64,000 nt of DNA from Bacillota bacterium (GTDB lineage: Bacteria; Bacillota; Clostridia; Acetivibrionales; DSM-1351): contig JAEXOY010000013.1 of NCBI GenBank assembly GCA_023439045.1, forward strand, positions 45,842 through 109,841, read 5' to 3'. A model generated the notes under the pieces. The model was not told the DNA's origin. It did not search any database and saw nothing but the letters and a program-made list of their open reading frames with translations. A program made the position numbers and the translations under genes. Positions 1-8,798 of the stretch are shown piece after piece. Every line of letters starts with the position of its first letter. Position 1 is the stretch's first letter.

Positions 1-345
1 CAGAGAGCAGCAATTGCAGCATTAGACGGTCCTCAAGATTGTGTTGAGTTTACTAGACGTACATATGAAAAAAGAAGAAATGTATTATATGAAGCCTTTA
101 ATGGCATCGGTTGGAAGATTGACAAAACACCGGCAACCATGTTCTCTTGGCTCCCTCTACCAGAAGGCTATACATCCTCCGTAGACTTTACCATGAAGCT
201 GATTGATAAGACTGGTGTAATAGTAGTTCCCGGTTCCAGCTTCGGGGAAAGCGGAAATGGCTTTGTAAGGCTTGCAATGGTTGAACCAGAGGAAAGAATT
301 ATTATGGCGGCAAATGAAATTAAAAAAAGCGGCATGCTGGGCTAA
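1..345 (+). CDS. class I/II pyridoxal-phosphate aminotransferase, C-terminal part
   Basis: The gene enters the window from the left and is open in frame 1 from the first base, leaving 114 C-terminal residues. The visible part is the small domain of a fold-type I aminotransferase. It contains GNGFVRLAMV, where the Arg is the conserved substrate-carboxylate-binding residue, and the segment VVPGSSFGESG in front of it. This pattern is typical of the aspartate/LL-diaminopimelate aminotransferase group. The PLP lysine lies outside the window, so the substrate cannot be decided. The stop at 343-345 is followed by a short tandem repeat and an inverted repeat. The family is fairly sure; the exact reaction is not. 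Confidence 0.8.
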   Translation, partial: QRAAIAALDGPQDCVEFTRRTYEKRRNVLYEAFNGIGWKIDKTPATMFSWLPLPEGYTSSVDFTMKLIDKTGVIVVPGSSFGESGNGFVRLAMVEPEERIIMAANEIKKSGMLG

Positions 346-374
346 GCTAGCTAAAGCTAAAGACATAAAACACA

Positions 375-413
375 GATATAAAGCAAAGATATAAAGCAAA
401 GATATAAAGCAAA
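375..413. repeat. three tandem copies of a 13-bp unit
   Basis: GATATAAAGCAAA is repeated three times without mismatch, directly after the aminotransferase gene and running into the inverted repeat at 411-450. It looks like a slippage-type microsatellite; no function is visible. Confidence 0.85.
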
Positions 414-450
414 GGGACAGCTGCCTCACTAACATGCATCTGTCCCCTTT
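411..450. terminator. inverted repeat, possible weak bidirectional terminator
   Basis: AAAGGGACAG (411-420) pairs with CTGTCCCCTTT (440-450), with one bulged C and a 19-nt loop. It lies between the convergent aminotransferase and SLH genes, where a shared terminator is expected. There is no clean T-tract on either side, so it may instead be a small palindromic intergenic element. Confidence 0.4.
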
Positions 451-473
451 GAAATATAATATTTATAGCAGCA

Positions 474-2420
474 TTAAGTTAAGTTGACAACTATCATTGA
501 AACCTTGCCATTGTTATCAAGCGGTCTGTCACAATACAGCTTGATACTTGAATATGCCTTACCCACCTCAATATCTGAAAGGCTCTTTGAAGATAGTGTG
601 CCAGAATAATCCTTGAAATACACTTTTACATCTGAATTCATCGAATAAACAATTCCATTAAGCTTAATTCTTTTTGTATCCATTGCTTGCACTGTATATG
701 CTAGAGCATCAGGATTTTTTATCTGATTAAAAGTTGTAACATTATTGTTGTAGGTCTTCATATTTAGCACACTACCAACCGTAGCTCCAATAATTTCTTT
801 TTCGTCAGTATAGGTATATTTATTTCCCCCTGACATCAGAGAATATGTATATTTAGAGACTTTTTTACCATCAGGCGTTTGAATTGATTGCACCACACAG
901 TCCTTATTTTGTTGATTGAAAATATCATAGGTCACAATTACACAGACATCGTCAAAAACTCCTGTTGTAACGTAGTACTTTATCTTTCCAGCAGGTATTT
1001 TTCCGTCCGGTAAATCGTTCCAATTTACAAGATTTACTGTAGAATCTGTGTAATTGTATACTTTCACATTGTCTGTTACATATCCATAACCAAATTTTCT
1101 TTGATCCTTATCAATGTAAATATCAGTAGGGGTAATTCCGCCAATCCTCATTAATGCTACCTTTTCACTGGTTAGCTCGGAAAATTTTATTAGCGTCCAT
1201 TTATAAGAGTTTGGTTCAGATTCTGTAATATAGGTCTTTTGTGTCCCGTCCACTTTAAGCAAATCTACTGTATATTTTACCTTGCCGTAATCTGCTGCAT
1301 CAGTTGATATAGTTGTTTGGGTATTAACAACAAATGCATATTCATCACAATTACTGTCATCCGAATAAAAAGCATCTACTATCTTTCCGTCATAGCCAAG
1401 GACAGCAGTAACACTGTCACCAACTTTGAATGCATTTGCGCTGGTATTAAATTTATCAAGGTTTGCATAATCTCCTAATTGATAGCTTACATTATTAATC
1501 TCTATTGTCTCAGGAGAATACTTATTTGGTAGGATGCTGGTAATAGCACCTTGAACCTTGTTGTCCACTACAAGATAATACATTAGAACTTCCATCTTGT
1601 TATATACCTGATAAACAACATCCTTATCCTTGATATCACTAATAGAGATGTTCTCTCCTACAGTTGTTGTTGCAGGGGTCGAGCTGTTATTGGTAGTATT
1701 CCTTAGGAAAGGAGTTACAGAGTCAAACTTAATATTACCAAGCTTTTTAGTGGAAGCATTGAAGTTCATAGCAACTTCCGGCTTGCTATACACCCAATTA
1801 GAAGAATCGCTCGTAACACCCGAAGATTCAGCTAAGGTCTTGTCTGCGTCAGCAGCATTATTTTTTTTAACATTTGTCGAAAGTAATCTATCAATCATGA
1901 TAAGTGACTGTTTTGTTGTAACAGCATTAGAACTGCTAAGACTAAAGCCTGTAGTAATTCCAAGGCTTTTTGCTTTATCGATGAAACCCTTTGGCCAACT
2001 GCCAACAATATCATTGTAGCCATATCCCAGTGCTTTTACCAGTGCGGTACAAACTTGAGCATATGTTATATTTTCGTTAGGTTTGAATTTACCATCTGAA
2101 AGGGCAGATAAATAACCTAAGCTTACGGATGCATTTATATATCCGCAAAGTTCCGATTTTACAGACACATCAGAGAACATACTAGAGACAGAAAGTGATT
2201 TTGCCAAATCCGTGTTTCCAGTGCTATTTACGATAAGCTTTGCAAATACTCCCCTGGACATGTTCCCGTTAAGATTTAAATCAGCCGTATCTATTATTCC
2301 ATATGTTTTGAGCTTTGCAAGTGAAGATTGGTAATCTGTTGCAGAGCTAGCAGCAAATGAAGAGCCAACACTTATAACCATTATAAGTGCCAGTATCAAG
2401 CTAAAGATTCTTTTTCTCAT
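474..2420 (-). CDS. secreted S-layer homology (SLH) domain protein
   Basis: A 648-residue exported protein. Residues 1-23 form a signal peptide (MRKR, a hydrophobic core, then SSFAAS). Three SLH-like segments follow within about residues 30-185, seen as repeats of the type DGKFKPNENITYAQ with preceding FSDV and GYI elements; these usually anchor proteins to secondary cell-wall polymer. The remaining 450 residues are Thr/Ser/Lys/Asp-rich beta-type sequence that I do not recognise; similar SLH proteins with unassigned C-terminal regions are common in cellulolytic clostridia. The start is the ATG after GGGGGAATTTTC. The gene stands alone: a degenerate repeat array separates it from the next gene upstream on the same strand. 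Confidence 0.85.
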   Translation of the reverse strand: MRKRIFSLILALIMVISVGSSFAASSATDYQSSLAKLKTYGIIDTADLNLNGNMSRGVFAKLIVNSTGNTDLAKSLSVSSMFSDVSVKSELCGYINASVSLGYLSALSDGKFKPNENITYAQVCTALVKALGYGYNDIVGSWPKGFIDKAKSLGITTGFSLSSSNAVTTKQSLIMIDRLLSTNVKKNNAADADKTLAESSGVTSDSSNWVYSKPEVAMNFNASTKKLGNIKFDSVTPFLRNTTNNSSTPATTTVGENISISDIKDKDVVYQVYNKMEVLMYYLVVDNKVQGAITSILPNKYSPETIEINNVSYQLGDYANLDKFNTSANAFKVGDSVTAVLGYDGKIVDAFYSDDSNCDEYAFVVNTQTTISTDAADYGKVKYTVDLLKVDGTQKTYITESEPNSYKWTLIKFSELTSEKVALMRIGGITPTDIYIDKDQRKFGYGYVTDNVKVYNYTDSTVNLVNWNDLPDGKIPAGKIKYYVTTGVFDDVCVIVTYDIFNQQNKDCVVQSIQTPDGKKVSKYTYSLMSGGNKYTYTDEKEIIGATVGSVLNMKTYNNNVTTFNQIKNPDALAYTVQAMDTKRIKLNGIVYSMNSDVKVYFKDYSGTLSSKSLSDIEVGKAYSSIKLYCDRPLDNNGKVSMIVVNLT

Positions 2421-2464
2421 GAAAATTCCCCCTAAACCTCAAAATTTAATAAGTTTCTTAAAAT

Positions 2465-2615
2465 ACAGTTTTATTTAAAATCTATGAACTTTTATTTAAA
2501 ACTAAGCGCCTCTATTCAAATCTAGGAACCTTAATATAAGCACCCCTATCAAACTTAAGCACCTCTTACAAACTTAAACACCCTATTCGAATCTGAGTGC
2601 TTCTATAGGATTCAG
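2465..2615. repeat. degenerate ~20-bp tandem repeat grown from the 3' end of the permease gene
   Basis: Read on the minus strand, the last codons of the permease gene (AGATTCGAATAG with the preceding GCACTC) recur downstream every 14-22 bp in decayed form, with consensus near GTGCTTAGATTTGAATAGAG. At least six units can be followed between 2465 and 2597, and the coding end itself (2579-2615) supplies two more. This looks like slippage duplication of the gene end followed by decay. Confidence 0.6.
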
Positions 2616-3761
2616 TCTGGCCGCCTTATAAGCAGGGAATAATCCAAATACAACCCCTACCCCTAACGATATCCCGAATGAAAGCATAATCCAGAATGGC
2701 GAATATACTGGTGTTGTAATTTTGAAACCACCAATGATAAACTTAATACAAAAAAGTCCTATTGCAATTCCTGTAAGTCCACCGATTCCTGTAATCATTA
2801 TTGCTTCAATCAAAAATTGTACCATTATATTTTTTCTTTTTGCTCCAATTGCCTTTCTGATGCCTATTTCTCTGGTTCTTTCTGTTACTGAAACCAGCAT
2901 AATATTCATAATTCCTATTCCACCAACAATTAGTGAAATAGCTGCAATGCCTCCCAATACAACCATCAGCGTTCCGGTTATTGAGTTAAGTGTTTCTAGT
3001 ATTTGGGCCTGATTTGAAACCTTGAATGCATTCTCACTGGAATAAATATTTAGCAAGTATGCTTCCAGCTTTGCCATAGCTGCATCCACCTTGGTAGCAT
3101 CTGTAGCCTGAACCAGGAAAGAGCGTATGTTTGCATTTCGACTAAGCCTCTGAGCAACGGTTACAGGTATAATAACGGTATCGTCCTCGGAGGAATCCTG
3201 TGAATTCGCAATTTCCTGTAAAAGTCCAACAACGGTAAATATTTCACCATTAATTTTCATGGTCTGCCCAATGGGATTCTGCCCTTCAAACAAATCATTT
3301 GCAACAGCCGTACCTATAATGGCGGTTTTTAGCTTATAGTCATTATCAAAGGACAGAATAAAGCGTCCCGACTGAACATGCCTGCTTTTAATAGTCTCAT
3401 AGTCCTCACTGGTACCAATAATAGAAGTAGTTCTGTTTTTTGTACCCACCTTTAATGTCATACTACCCGACACAACCGGTGCTATCATGGATATTTCATC
3501 AGGATTATTCGCAGAAAATGCTTGTAATTCGCTATATGTAATATTTCTATTACTGTTTCTGCCCGTAATACTTATAGTAATAAGGTTACTGCCCAGTCCT
3601 TCTATCTGGTCAGTTATGCTTTTGGTACTTCCTTGTGCAAAAGCAACTGCCGTGATAACAGAGCCTACTCCAATAATAACCCCTAACATTGTCAGGAAGG
3701 ACCTGACTTTATTATTTGCAATACTTTTTAAGGCCATTTTATAGGCTTGAAAAAAGCCCAT
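2583..3761 (-). CDS. ABC transporter permease, MacB/FtsX type
   Basis: A 392-residue membrane subunit of a MacB-type exporter. Topology is the four-helix FtsX/MacB plan: one N-terminal helix (about 20-42, with the LTMLGVIIGVGSVI signature), a large extracytoplasmic MacB_PCD-like domain (about 45-250), then three helices in the C-terminal FtsX domain containing GIMNIMLVSVTERTREIGIR. It ends in the usual P-x-E-A-L-R motif. The ATG directly follows the stop of the ATPase gene (TAA at 3762-3764), so the two are translationally coupled. Together with the upstream adaptor gene it forms an adaptor-ATPase-permease export operon like B. subtilis yknXYZ. Such systems export peptides or drugs; the cargo cannot be inferred here. 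Confidence 0.93.
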   Translation of the reverse strand: MGFFQAYKMALKSIANNKVRSFLTMLGVIIGVGSVITAVAFAQGSTKSITDQIEGLGSNLITISITGRNSNRNITYSELQAFSANNPDEISMIAPVVSGSMTLKVGTKNRTTSIIGTSEDYETIKSRHVQSGRFILSFDNDYKLKTAIIGTAVANDLFEGQNPIGQTMKINGEIFTVVGLLQEIANSQDSSEDDTVIIPVTVAQRLSRNANIRSFLVQATDATKVDAAMAKLEAYLLNIYSSENAFKVSNQAQILETLNSITGTLMVVLGGIAAISLIVGGIGIMNIMLVSVTERTREIGIRKAIGAKRKNIMVQFLIEAIMITGIGGLTGIAIGLFCIKFIIGGFKITTPVYSPFWIMLSFGISLGVGVVFGLFPAYKAARLNPIEALRFE

Positions 3762-4439
3762 TTACACCGCCTCCTTATCCTCAATTATGGTACCATCCTG
3801 TATTTTTACAATTCTTTGTGCCTGTGAAGCGATAATATTGTCATGAGTAATAAGAACGATTGTGTTCCCATTTTTATGTAAGGTCTTTAAAACATTCATA
3901 ATATCTGCACCAGATTTTGTATCCAGATTTCCAGTAGGCTCATCTGCCAAAATTAATGGTGGATTGCTCACCAGCGCTCTTGCTATTGCAACCCTCTGCT
4001 GCTGACCACCCGATAGCTCATTTGGCGTATGCTTCATTCTATCTGCCAAGCCTACCATTTCAAGAGCCTCCATGCTGCGTCTGTACCTTTCCTTGTGTCC
4101 TATACCTTGATATATCAATGGCAACTCCACATTTTCCACTGCACTTAGCTTTTTGAGTAAATTGAACCCCTGAAAAATGAAACCTATCTTAAAATTTCTT
4201 ATTTCTGCAAGCTGATTGTCGTTGAGCTTGCTAACTTCACTTTGGTCCAGGTAATATTGTCCGGAGGTAGGAACATCCAAGCACCCAAGCATATTCATGA
4301 GCGTAGATTTCCCTGAACCTGAAGGCCCCACAATTGCTACAAACTCATGCTTTGCTATACTGAGCGATACATTATTCAATGCGTATATTTCATTGTCACC
4401 CATGCGATATATTTTGCACATGTTAGTAATCTCTATCAT
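3762..4439 (-). CDS. ABC transporter ATP-binding protein, MacB/LolD type
   Basis: A 225-residue nucleotide-binding subunit powering the neighbouring permease. Walker A is GPSGSGKST (about 38-46), the Q-loop is IFQGFNLL, the ABC signature is LSGGQQQRVAIARAL, Walker B plus D-loop is LILADEPTGNLD and the H-loop is VLITHD. Length and motif spelling match the LolD/MacB/SalX group of mechanotransmission ABC proteins. The ATG at 4439 follows AAAGGAA with proper spacing. It lies between the adaptor gene (36-bp gap) and the permease gene (abutting), so all three are probably co-transcribed. Confidence 0.95.
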   Translation of the reverse strand: MIEITNMCKIYRMGDNEIYALNNVSLSIAKHEFVAIVGPSGSGKSTLMNMLGCLDVPTSGQYYLDQSEVSKLNDNQLAEIRNFKIGFIFQGFNLLKKLSAVENVELPLIYQGIGHKERYRRSMEALEMVGLADRMKHTPNELSGGQQQRVAIARALVSNPPLILADEPTGNLDTKSGADIMNVLKTLHKNGNTIVLITHDNIIASQAQRIVKIQDGTIIEDKEAV

Positions 4440-4474
4440 CTCGGTTTCCTTTCTTGAGCGAATAATAATAACTA

Positions 4475-6559
4475 TTACCTATTATTACTAGAAGACCTAT
4501 TATTGCCTCCGGAAGGGAAGTTTCTGCCCATATCAGGAGGGGCGCTCATTCCGCCCATGCCGCCCATGCTGCCCATGCCCATGCCTCCGAAGCCTAGGCC
4601 AGATTGGTTATTGGTATTAGTATTAGATGAGCTTGACGTTACTAGTGGTGGAAGCACTACAACATCCCCTTCAGAAAGACCGCTTGTAATCTCAACATAC
4701 TGCTCGTTATTTATTCCTAACTCCACCATTTTCATTGTGGTATTGGCATAATACCCCTGATTAGCTGTAGACATAGCATTTCTAGACGAGCTAGCGCTAT
4801 TGGCATTGCTTGGTGTATTACGATTGCTACTTGTGCTCTGATTATTTGTGTCGCTTGAAGCGAAACTTCTTCTATTTGTGCTCTGATCGTTTGTCTTATT
4901 ATCATTTGAAGCTTGATTCCCCTGTGACATAGTTCCATCAGAAGGTGCTGCTCCATCTCTTTGTGGCATATTGCCACCAGATGGTGCTTTTCCATCTCTT
5001 TGTGGCATAGTCCCACCAGAAGAAGCCGTCCCATCTCTTTGCGGCATATTCCCATCAAAAGGAGCATTTCCATCTCTTTGTGGCATATTTCCGCCATTAA
5101 AATTAGGGCGCTCTCCAGTTTGTGCATCTGTTCCATCACTCTGGACCCTTACAAAGGCCATATCCCCCATTTTTGTGATAGCTTCAAGAGGAACCATTAG
5201 TACGTCTTCCTTGGATTGCAAAATAATTTTTGCGTTAGCATTCATTCCTGCTAAGACATTTTTAGTATCATTAATCTTAACTGTGACATCATATGTAGCA
5301 ACCCCGTTTGATGACGTTCCCTCCATTGCCTTTTCTATAACCTCTCCATCAACAGGGTTTGTCGCTGTTTCTGTTAATGCATCAAAGGATATCTGCGCCT
5401 TCTGACCTACTTTTATTTTATCTATATCAAGTTCATCTACTGAAATGGTAAACTGCATCTGGTTATAATCCCTGATACTGGCTAATGCCGACCCTGCTTT
5501 TATGCTGTCCCCCTCGTATGCACTCTGTTTTGTCATAATGCCATCGATGGTAGAATAAATCTTGTAATCCAATAATTGCTTTTGTGCAGCAGCAAGCTGA
5601 TTTTCCAAATCTGCAACCTTCAGTTCATTTGATTGCGCTGTTACCTGCAGATCGTCATTTGTCAGCTGTATTAGAAGTTGGCCAGCACTTACATATTGAT
5701 TATCCTTTACATTAAGTTGATCTATGGTGCCACTTGCCAAGGCCTTAATTGTTTGCTTGTTAACAAAAGAAAACTGACAGTTCTGTGTGCTGCTTACAAC
5801 GTCATTGCCAACATTAATGTCAACACTTGCAGTCATTTCATCGGTTATTCTTCCAGGATTTGTTACATGCACTGTTACATTCTTTACAGTACCACCTGTT
5901 GAAGCGATATATGAATTACTGTCTATAGCTGTAACAGTACCCTGAACAGTATCTGTTAATTCTTGAATATGTACATCAACCTTTTGACCTAACCTAACCT
6001 TGCTTACATCAGTTACGTTGATAGGAACAGCCAATTCCAAGTTTGTGGTATCGGTAATGGTGAGAAGTGTCATTCCATTATTTACATTGTCTCCCACCTT
6101 TGAAGATACTCCTGATACTTTCCCATCAAAAGGAGCATTAACCGTCAAGTTAGTATAATTCTTTGTTGTTGAGTTAACACTTAACTGTGCTTGACTAATA
6201 GAGTTTTCTATTTTTTGAATATTGAGCTTTGCATCGGTATCATCAATTTCAAAAAGCAAGTCACCCTTTTTGACAGTGTCCCCTTCCTTAAAATATGCTT
6301 TGGTTATCTTACCCTGCACATTTGCCATGAGTTCTGCTGTACTTGATGATTCTACTGTACCCGACCCAGATAAACTCACTTCAATATTGCCTTTTACAAC
6401 TTTAGATGTTCTCAGCTGTTGGCTGGCAGAAGCTGTATTACTGCGCGCCTTAACAAATAAATAGGTACCTATACCTAAGGCTATTATCAATACACCAATT
6501 ATAGTTACCACAACCCATTTTCTTAACCTTTTATTAGTCTTATTTGTGTTGAGTTGCAT
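4475..6559 (-). CDS. MacA/HlyD-family membrane fusion (adaptor) protein with duplicated core and MPQRDG repeats
   Basis: The adaptor subunit of the MacAB-like exporter, 694 residues from the chosen start; families of this type are normally 350-450. A transmembrane anchor lies near residues 15-36. Two complete lipoyl/barrel-sandwich plus beta-barrel halves follow (about 70-260 and 265-470), each with the hallmark glycine-rich lipoyl halves (AYFKEGDTVKKGD; KDNQYVSAGQ), so the core is duplicated. After residue 470 come four 13-residue repeats starting MPQRDG and a Ser/Asn-rich stretch, and after a further beta segment the tail is rich in Gly/Met (GGMGMGSMGGMGGM). The first ATG (6571) directly touches AAAGGA; the ATG four codons later (6559) has normal spacing and is preferred. 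Confidence 0.88.
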   Translation of the reverse strand: MQLNTNKTNKRLRKWVVVTIIGVLIIALGIGTYLFVKARSNTASASQQLRTSKVVKGNIEVSLSGSGTVESSSTAELMANVQGKITKAYFKEGDTVKKGDLLFEIDDTDAKLNIQKIENSISQAQLSVNSTTKNYTNLTVNAPFDGKVSGVSSKVGDNVNNGMTLLTITDTTNLELAVPINVTDVSKVRLGQKVDVHIQELTDTVQGTVTAIDSNSYIASTGGTVKNVTVHVTNPGRITDEMTASVDINVGNDVVSSTQNCQFSFVNKQTIKALASGTIDQLNVKDNQYVSAGQLLIQLTNDDLQVTAQSNELKVADLENQLAAAQKQLLDYKIYSTIDGIMTKQSAYEGDSIKAGSALASIRDYNQMQFTISVDELDIDKIKVGQKAQISFDALTETATNPVDGEVIEKAMEGTSSNGVATYDVTVKINDTKNVLAGMNANAKIILQSKEDVLMVPLEAITKMGDMAFVRVQSDGTDAQTGERPNFNGGNMPQRDGNAPFDGNMPQRDGTASSGGTMPQRDGKAPSGGNMPQRDGAAPSDGTMSQGNQASNDNKTNDQSTNRRSFASSDTNNQSTSSNRNTPSNANSASSSRNAMSTANQGYYANTTMKMVELGINNEQYVEITSGLSEGDVVVLPPLVTSSSSNTNTNNQSGLGFGGMGMGSMGGMGGMSAPPDMGRNFPSGGNNRSSSNNR

Positions 6560-6691
6560 ATTTACAATCATTCCTTTCAGATTGATTTTTGTATTTTACA
6601 ATAAGATATTATTAAAAATATTTGTCCATCATATGGCGAATGTGTGAACATTTTATGAAGATAAGTGGAAGAATAATGGAATAAAAAATAT

Positions 6692-6729
6692 GGACTGTTG
6701 TTATAGCAATAAGTTGCTGCACAACAGCC
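6692..6729 (-). terminator. rho-independent terminator of the ior-paaK operon
   Basis: On the minus strand GGCTGTTGT pairs with ACAACAGTCC around a loop with its own GCAAC/ATTGC helix, followed by ATATTTTTTATT. It lies 40 bp after the paaK stop. Confidence 0.85.
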
Positions 6730-6768
6730 CATCAAATTAATCTTTATACCAACTTATTACCTTTAATA

Positions 6769-8019
6769 CTAATCCGCATGTCTTAAATCAAATATTCTCT
6801 TGCTCTTTTTTTCACTTCTTGGCAAAGTCCCAATGTGAGAAGCTTCGGCTTTAATCTGAATACCAATACGACTCTTAAATAAATCAACTATATTTTTCTC
6901 GATGTCAAATGCAACTGTATCACCGTCAGGGTTATACTCAACTTTCAGTGTCATTTCATCCTTGCCATTTACATGGTCAATGAATATCTGATACTCACTG
7001 CTGGCTCCATCCACTTCGCGAAGTATCTCATCAATTTGTCCTGGATAAATATTTACACCCTTTACCTTTACCATATCGTCCGTTCTGCCTACTATCCTGT
7101 CAATTCTAGGATATTCACGGCCACAGCTACACTTATCAGGTAAAATTCTGGTTAAGTCGCGGGTTCTGTATCTAAGAAGCGGTGCTCCTTCTTTCTTTAG
7201 CGTTGTAATAACAAGCTCGCCCTCTTCACCATCAGGCAGCACCTCACCGGTAATAGGATTGATTACCTCAAAATACAGATAATCATCAAAATAGTGCATT
7301 CCCTCGTGACAATCGCAATCAATAGCAATTCCGGGCCCGTATATTTCGGTTAAACCATATATATCGTATATATCAATACCTAATTCATTTTTTATTCTCT
7401 GGCGCATTTTCTCTCCCCAGCGTTCAGAGCCAATAACACCTTTTTTGAGCTTTATCTCAGATTTTAGCCCTCTTCTTGCAACCTCTTCCGCAATGACAAG
7501 AGCATAGGACGAAGTAGCAATGAATACTGTTGATTTTAAATCAGTCATCATCTGAAGCTGCTTCTCTGTATTTCCAGGTCCCATAGGTACTGCCATAGCA
7601 CCTAATCTCTCTGCTCCAGCCTGAAAACCAATACCTGCTGTCCACAATCCGTAACCAGGAGTAATATGAATTCTATCAAGCGGTGTAATACCGGCGAGTT
7701 CATAACATCTCGCCATCATGTCTGCCCAATCTGAAACGTCTTTTGCTGTATATGGGATTATAATGGGTTTTCCGGTAGTACCTGAGGAAGAATGAATTCT
7801 TACTATCTTTTCATCGTCTACTGCCTGTAATCCCAGCGGATATGCATTTCTTAGCTCCTCCTTTGTAGTAAATGGAAGCTTGTTGATATCCTCTTTGCTC
7901 TTGATGTTTTTTACATCAATACCCGCAGCCTTAAATTTTTGCTGATAGAATGGACTGTTTTTCTCAAGATTTTGTAATAGAATTTGAAATTGTTCTACCT
8001 GTTGCTGTCTCATATTCAT
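6769..8019 (-). CDS. paaK: phenylacetate-CoA ligase family (aryl-CoA ligase)
   Basis: A 416-residue ANL-superfamily ligase that activates aryl-acetates to CoA thioesters via an adenylate. The P-loop is SSSGTTGKPIIIPYT (about 78-92), the adenylate-binding motif is DIYGLTEIYGPG, and a C-terminal PaaK-type domain starts after DLTRI near residue 290 and contains GRTDDMVKVKGVNIYP. Length agrees with PaaK. It is the last gene of iorA-iorB-paaK. This arrangement is common in peptide-fermenting archaea and clostridia, where indolepyruvate oxidoreductase and an aryl-CoA ligase act on the same aryl acids (established context; the direction is inferred). Two ATGs (8019, 8013) follow AAAGGTGAG; the first is used. 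Confidence 0.92.
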   Translation of the reverse strand: MNMRQQQVEQFQILLQNLEKNSPFYQQKFKAAGIDVKNIKSKEDINKLPFTTKEELRNAYPLGLQAVDDEKIVRIHSSSGTTGKPIIIPYTAKDVSDWADMMARCYELAGITPLDRIHITPGYGLWTAGIGFQAGAERLGAMAVPMGPGNTEKQLQMMTDLKSTVFIATSSYALVIAEEVARRGLKSEIKLKKGVIGSERWGEKMRQRIKNELGIDIYDIYGLTEIYGPGIAIDCDCHEGMHYFDDYLYFEVINPITGEVLPDGEEGELVITTLKKEGAPLLRYRTRDLTRILPDKCSCGREYPRIDRIVGRTDDMVKVKGVNIYPGQIDEILREVDGASSEYQIFIDHVNGKDEMTLKVEYNPDGDTVAFDIEKNIVDLFKSRIGIQIKAEASHIGTLPRSEKKSKRIFDLRHAD

Positions 8020-8031
8020 CTCACCTTTCTT

Positions 8032-8050
8032 GCTTAACTACGAGTTAAGC
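8032..8050. promoter_or_regulatory. 8-bp perfect palindrome upstream of paaK
   Basis: GCTTAACT-ACG-AGTTAAGC just 5' of the paaK ribosome binding site, in the iorB-paaK gap. It could be an mRNA stabilising hairpin or an operator; there is no T-tract on either strand. Confidence 0.35.
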
Positions 8051-8173
8051 CTCATCTCATCTGATATTTAACGTAAATGGCTATAACAATTGGTTATTTC
8101 CCAAATAACTGACAATGAGAATATTATACAATATAAACATTGTTTTGAAAAACAAAATATTTTAATCTTTACA

Positions 8174-8779
8174 TTAGCCTTCATAATTAAGTGCATACTC
8201 ATACCCTAAGTTGAATGCATCTATGTTCAATTCTCTGAATTTAGCAGGGACATTTTCACCTATGGCGTTGAGCATGGCAGCTTTATCAAATGGCAGCATA
8301 CCTGTTGCAGTTGCAGCTCCGAGCAGTACCACGTTTACTGCCTTTACCGTACCTGCTTTCTGTGCTAAAGCATAACCATCAATAAAATAAACCTTTTTGA
8401 TATTCTTTATTATACTTTCCTTTATAGCCTCTGCATCATAATCATCATTACCAAGAGAAGCCGTAATAGGCTTTATGATCTGAGTATTTACTATTGCTAC
8501 TGATTCTTTTGAAAGCCTTGCGAGGTTTCTTGCTGCCTCTGCTAACTCAAACGAAATTAATACATCAGCTGACTGTAGAGGAATAACAGAGCTTTTTTTC
8601 TCACTGTCAATTCTAACATGGCTAACAACGCAGCCTCCTCTTTGTGACATTCCAATAGTTTCAGCAGTTCTAGCAAACTTTCCATCAGAGATTGCGGCAG
8701 CAGCAAGCAGTCTTGATGCAAGCACAGTACCCTGTCCCCCAACACCTGATATTAATATATTACATCCATTATTATCCAT
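8174..8779 (-). CDS. iorB: indolepyruvate:ferredoxin oxidoreductase beta subunit
   Basis: A 201-residue gamma-domain-like subunit of the 2-oxoacid:ferredoxin oxidoreductase superfamily, partner of IorA. The N-terminus NILISGVGGQGTVLASRLL is the family signature, and GMSQRGGCVVSHVRI follows near residue 40. The start is the ATG at 8779, preceded by AAGAAAGGAC; the longer open frame to 8860 would overlap the end of iorA and adds no family sequence. The enzyme oxidatively decarboxylates aryl pyruvates (from Trp, Phe, Tyr) to aryl-acetyl-CoA, reducing ferredoxin. It is encoded 19 bp after iorA. Confidence 0.93.
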   Translation of the reverse strand: MDNNGCNILISGVGGQGTVLASRLLAAAAISDGKFARTAETIGMSQRGGCVVSHVRIDSEKKSSVIPLQSADVLISFELAEAARNLARLSKESVAIVNTQIIKPITASLGNDDYDAEAIKESIIKNIKKVYFIDGYALAQKAGTVKAVNVVLLGAATATGMLPFDKAAMLNAIGENVPAKFRELNIDAFNLGYEYALNYEG

Positions 8780-8798
8780 AATATTTTTTGTCCTTTCT

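Noticed and set aside
4732..5139. Repetitive 135-residue minus-strand frame rich in His/Met/Leu
   Set aside because: It is the out-of-frame shadow of the 39-bp repeats in the adaptor gene.
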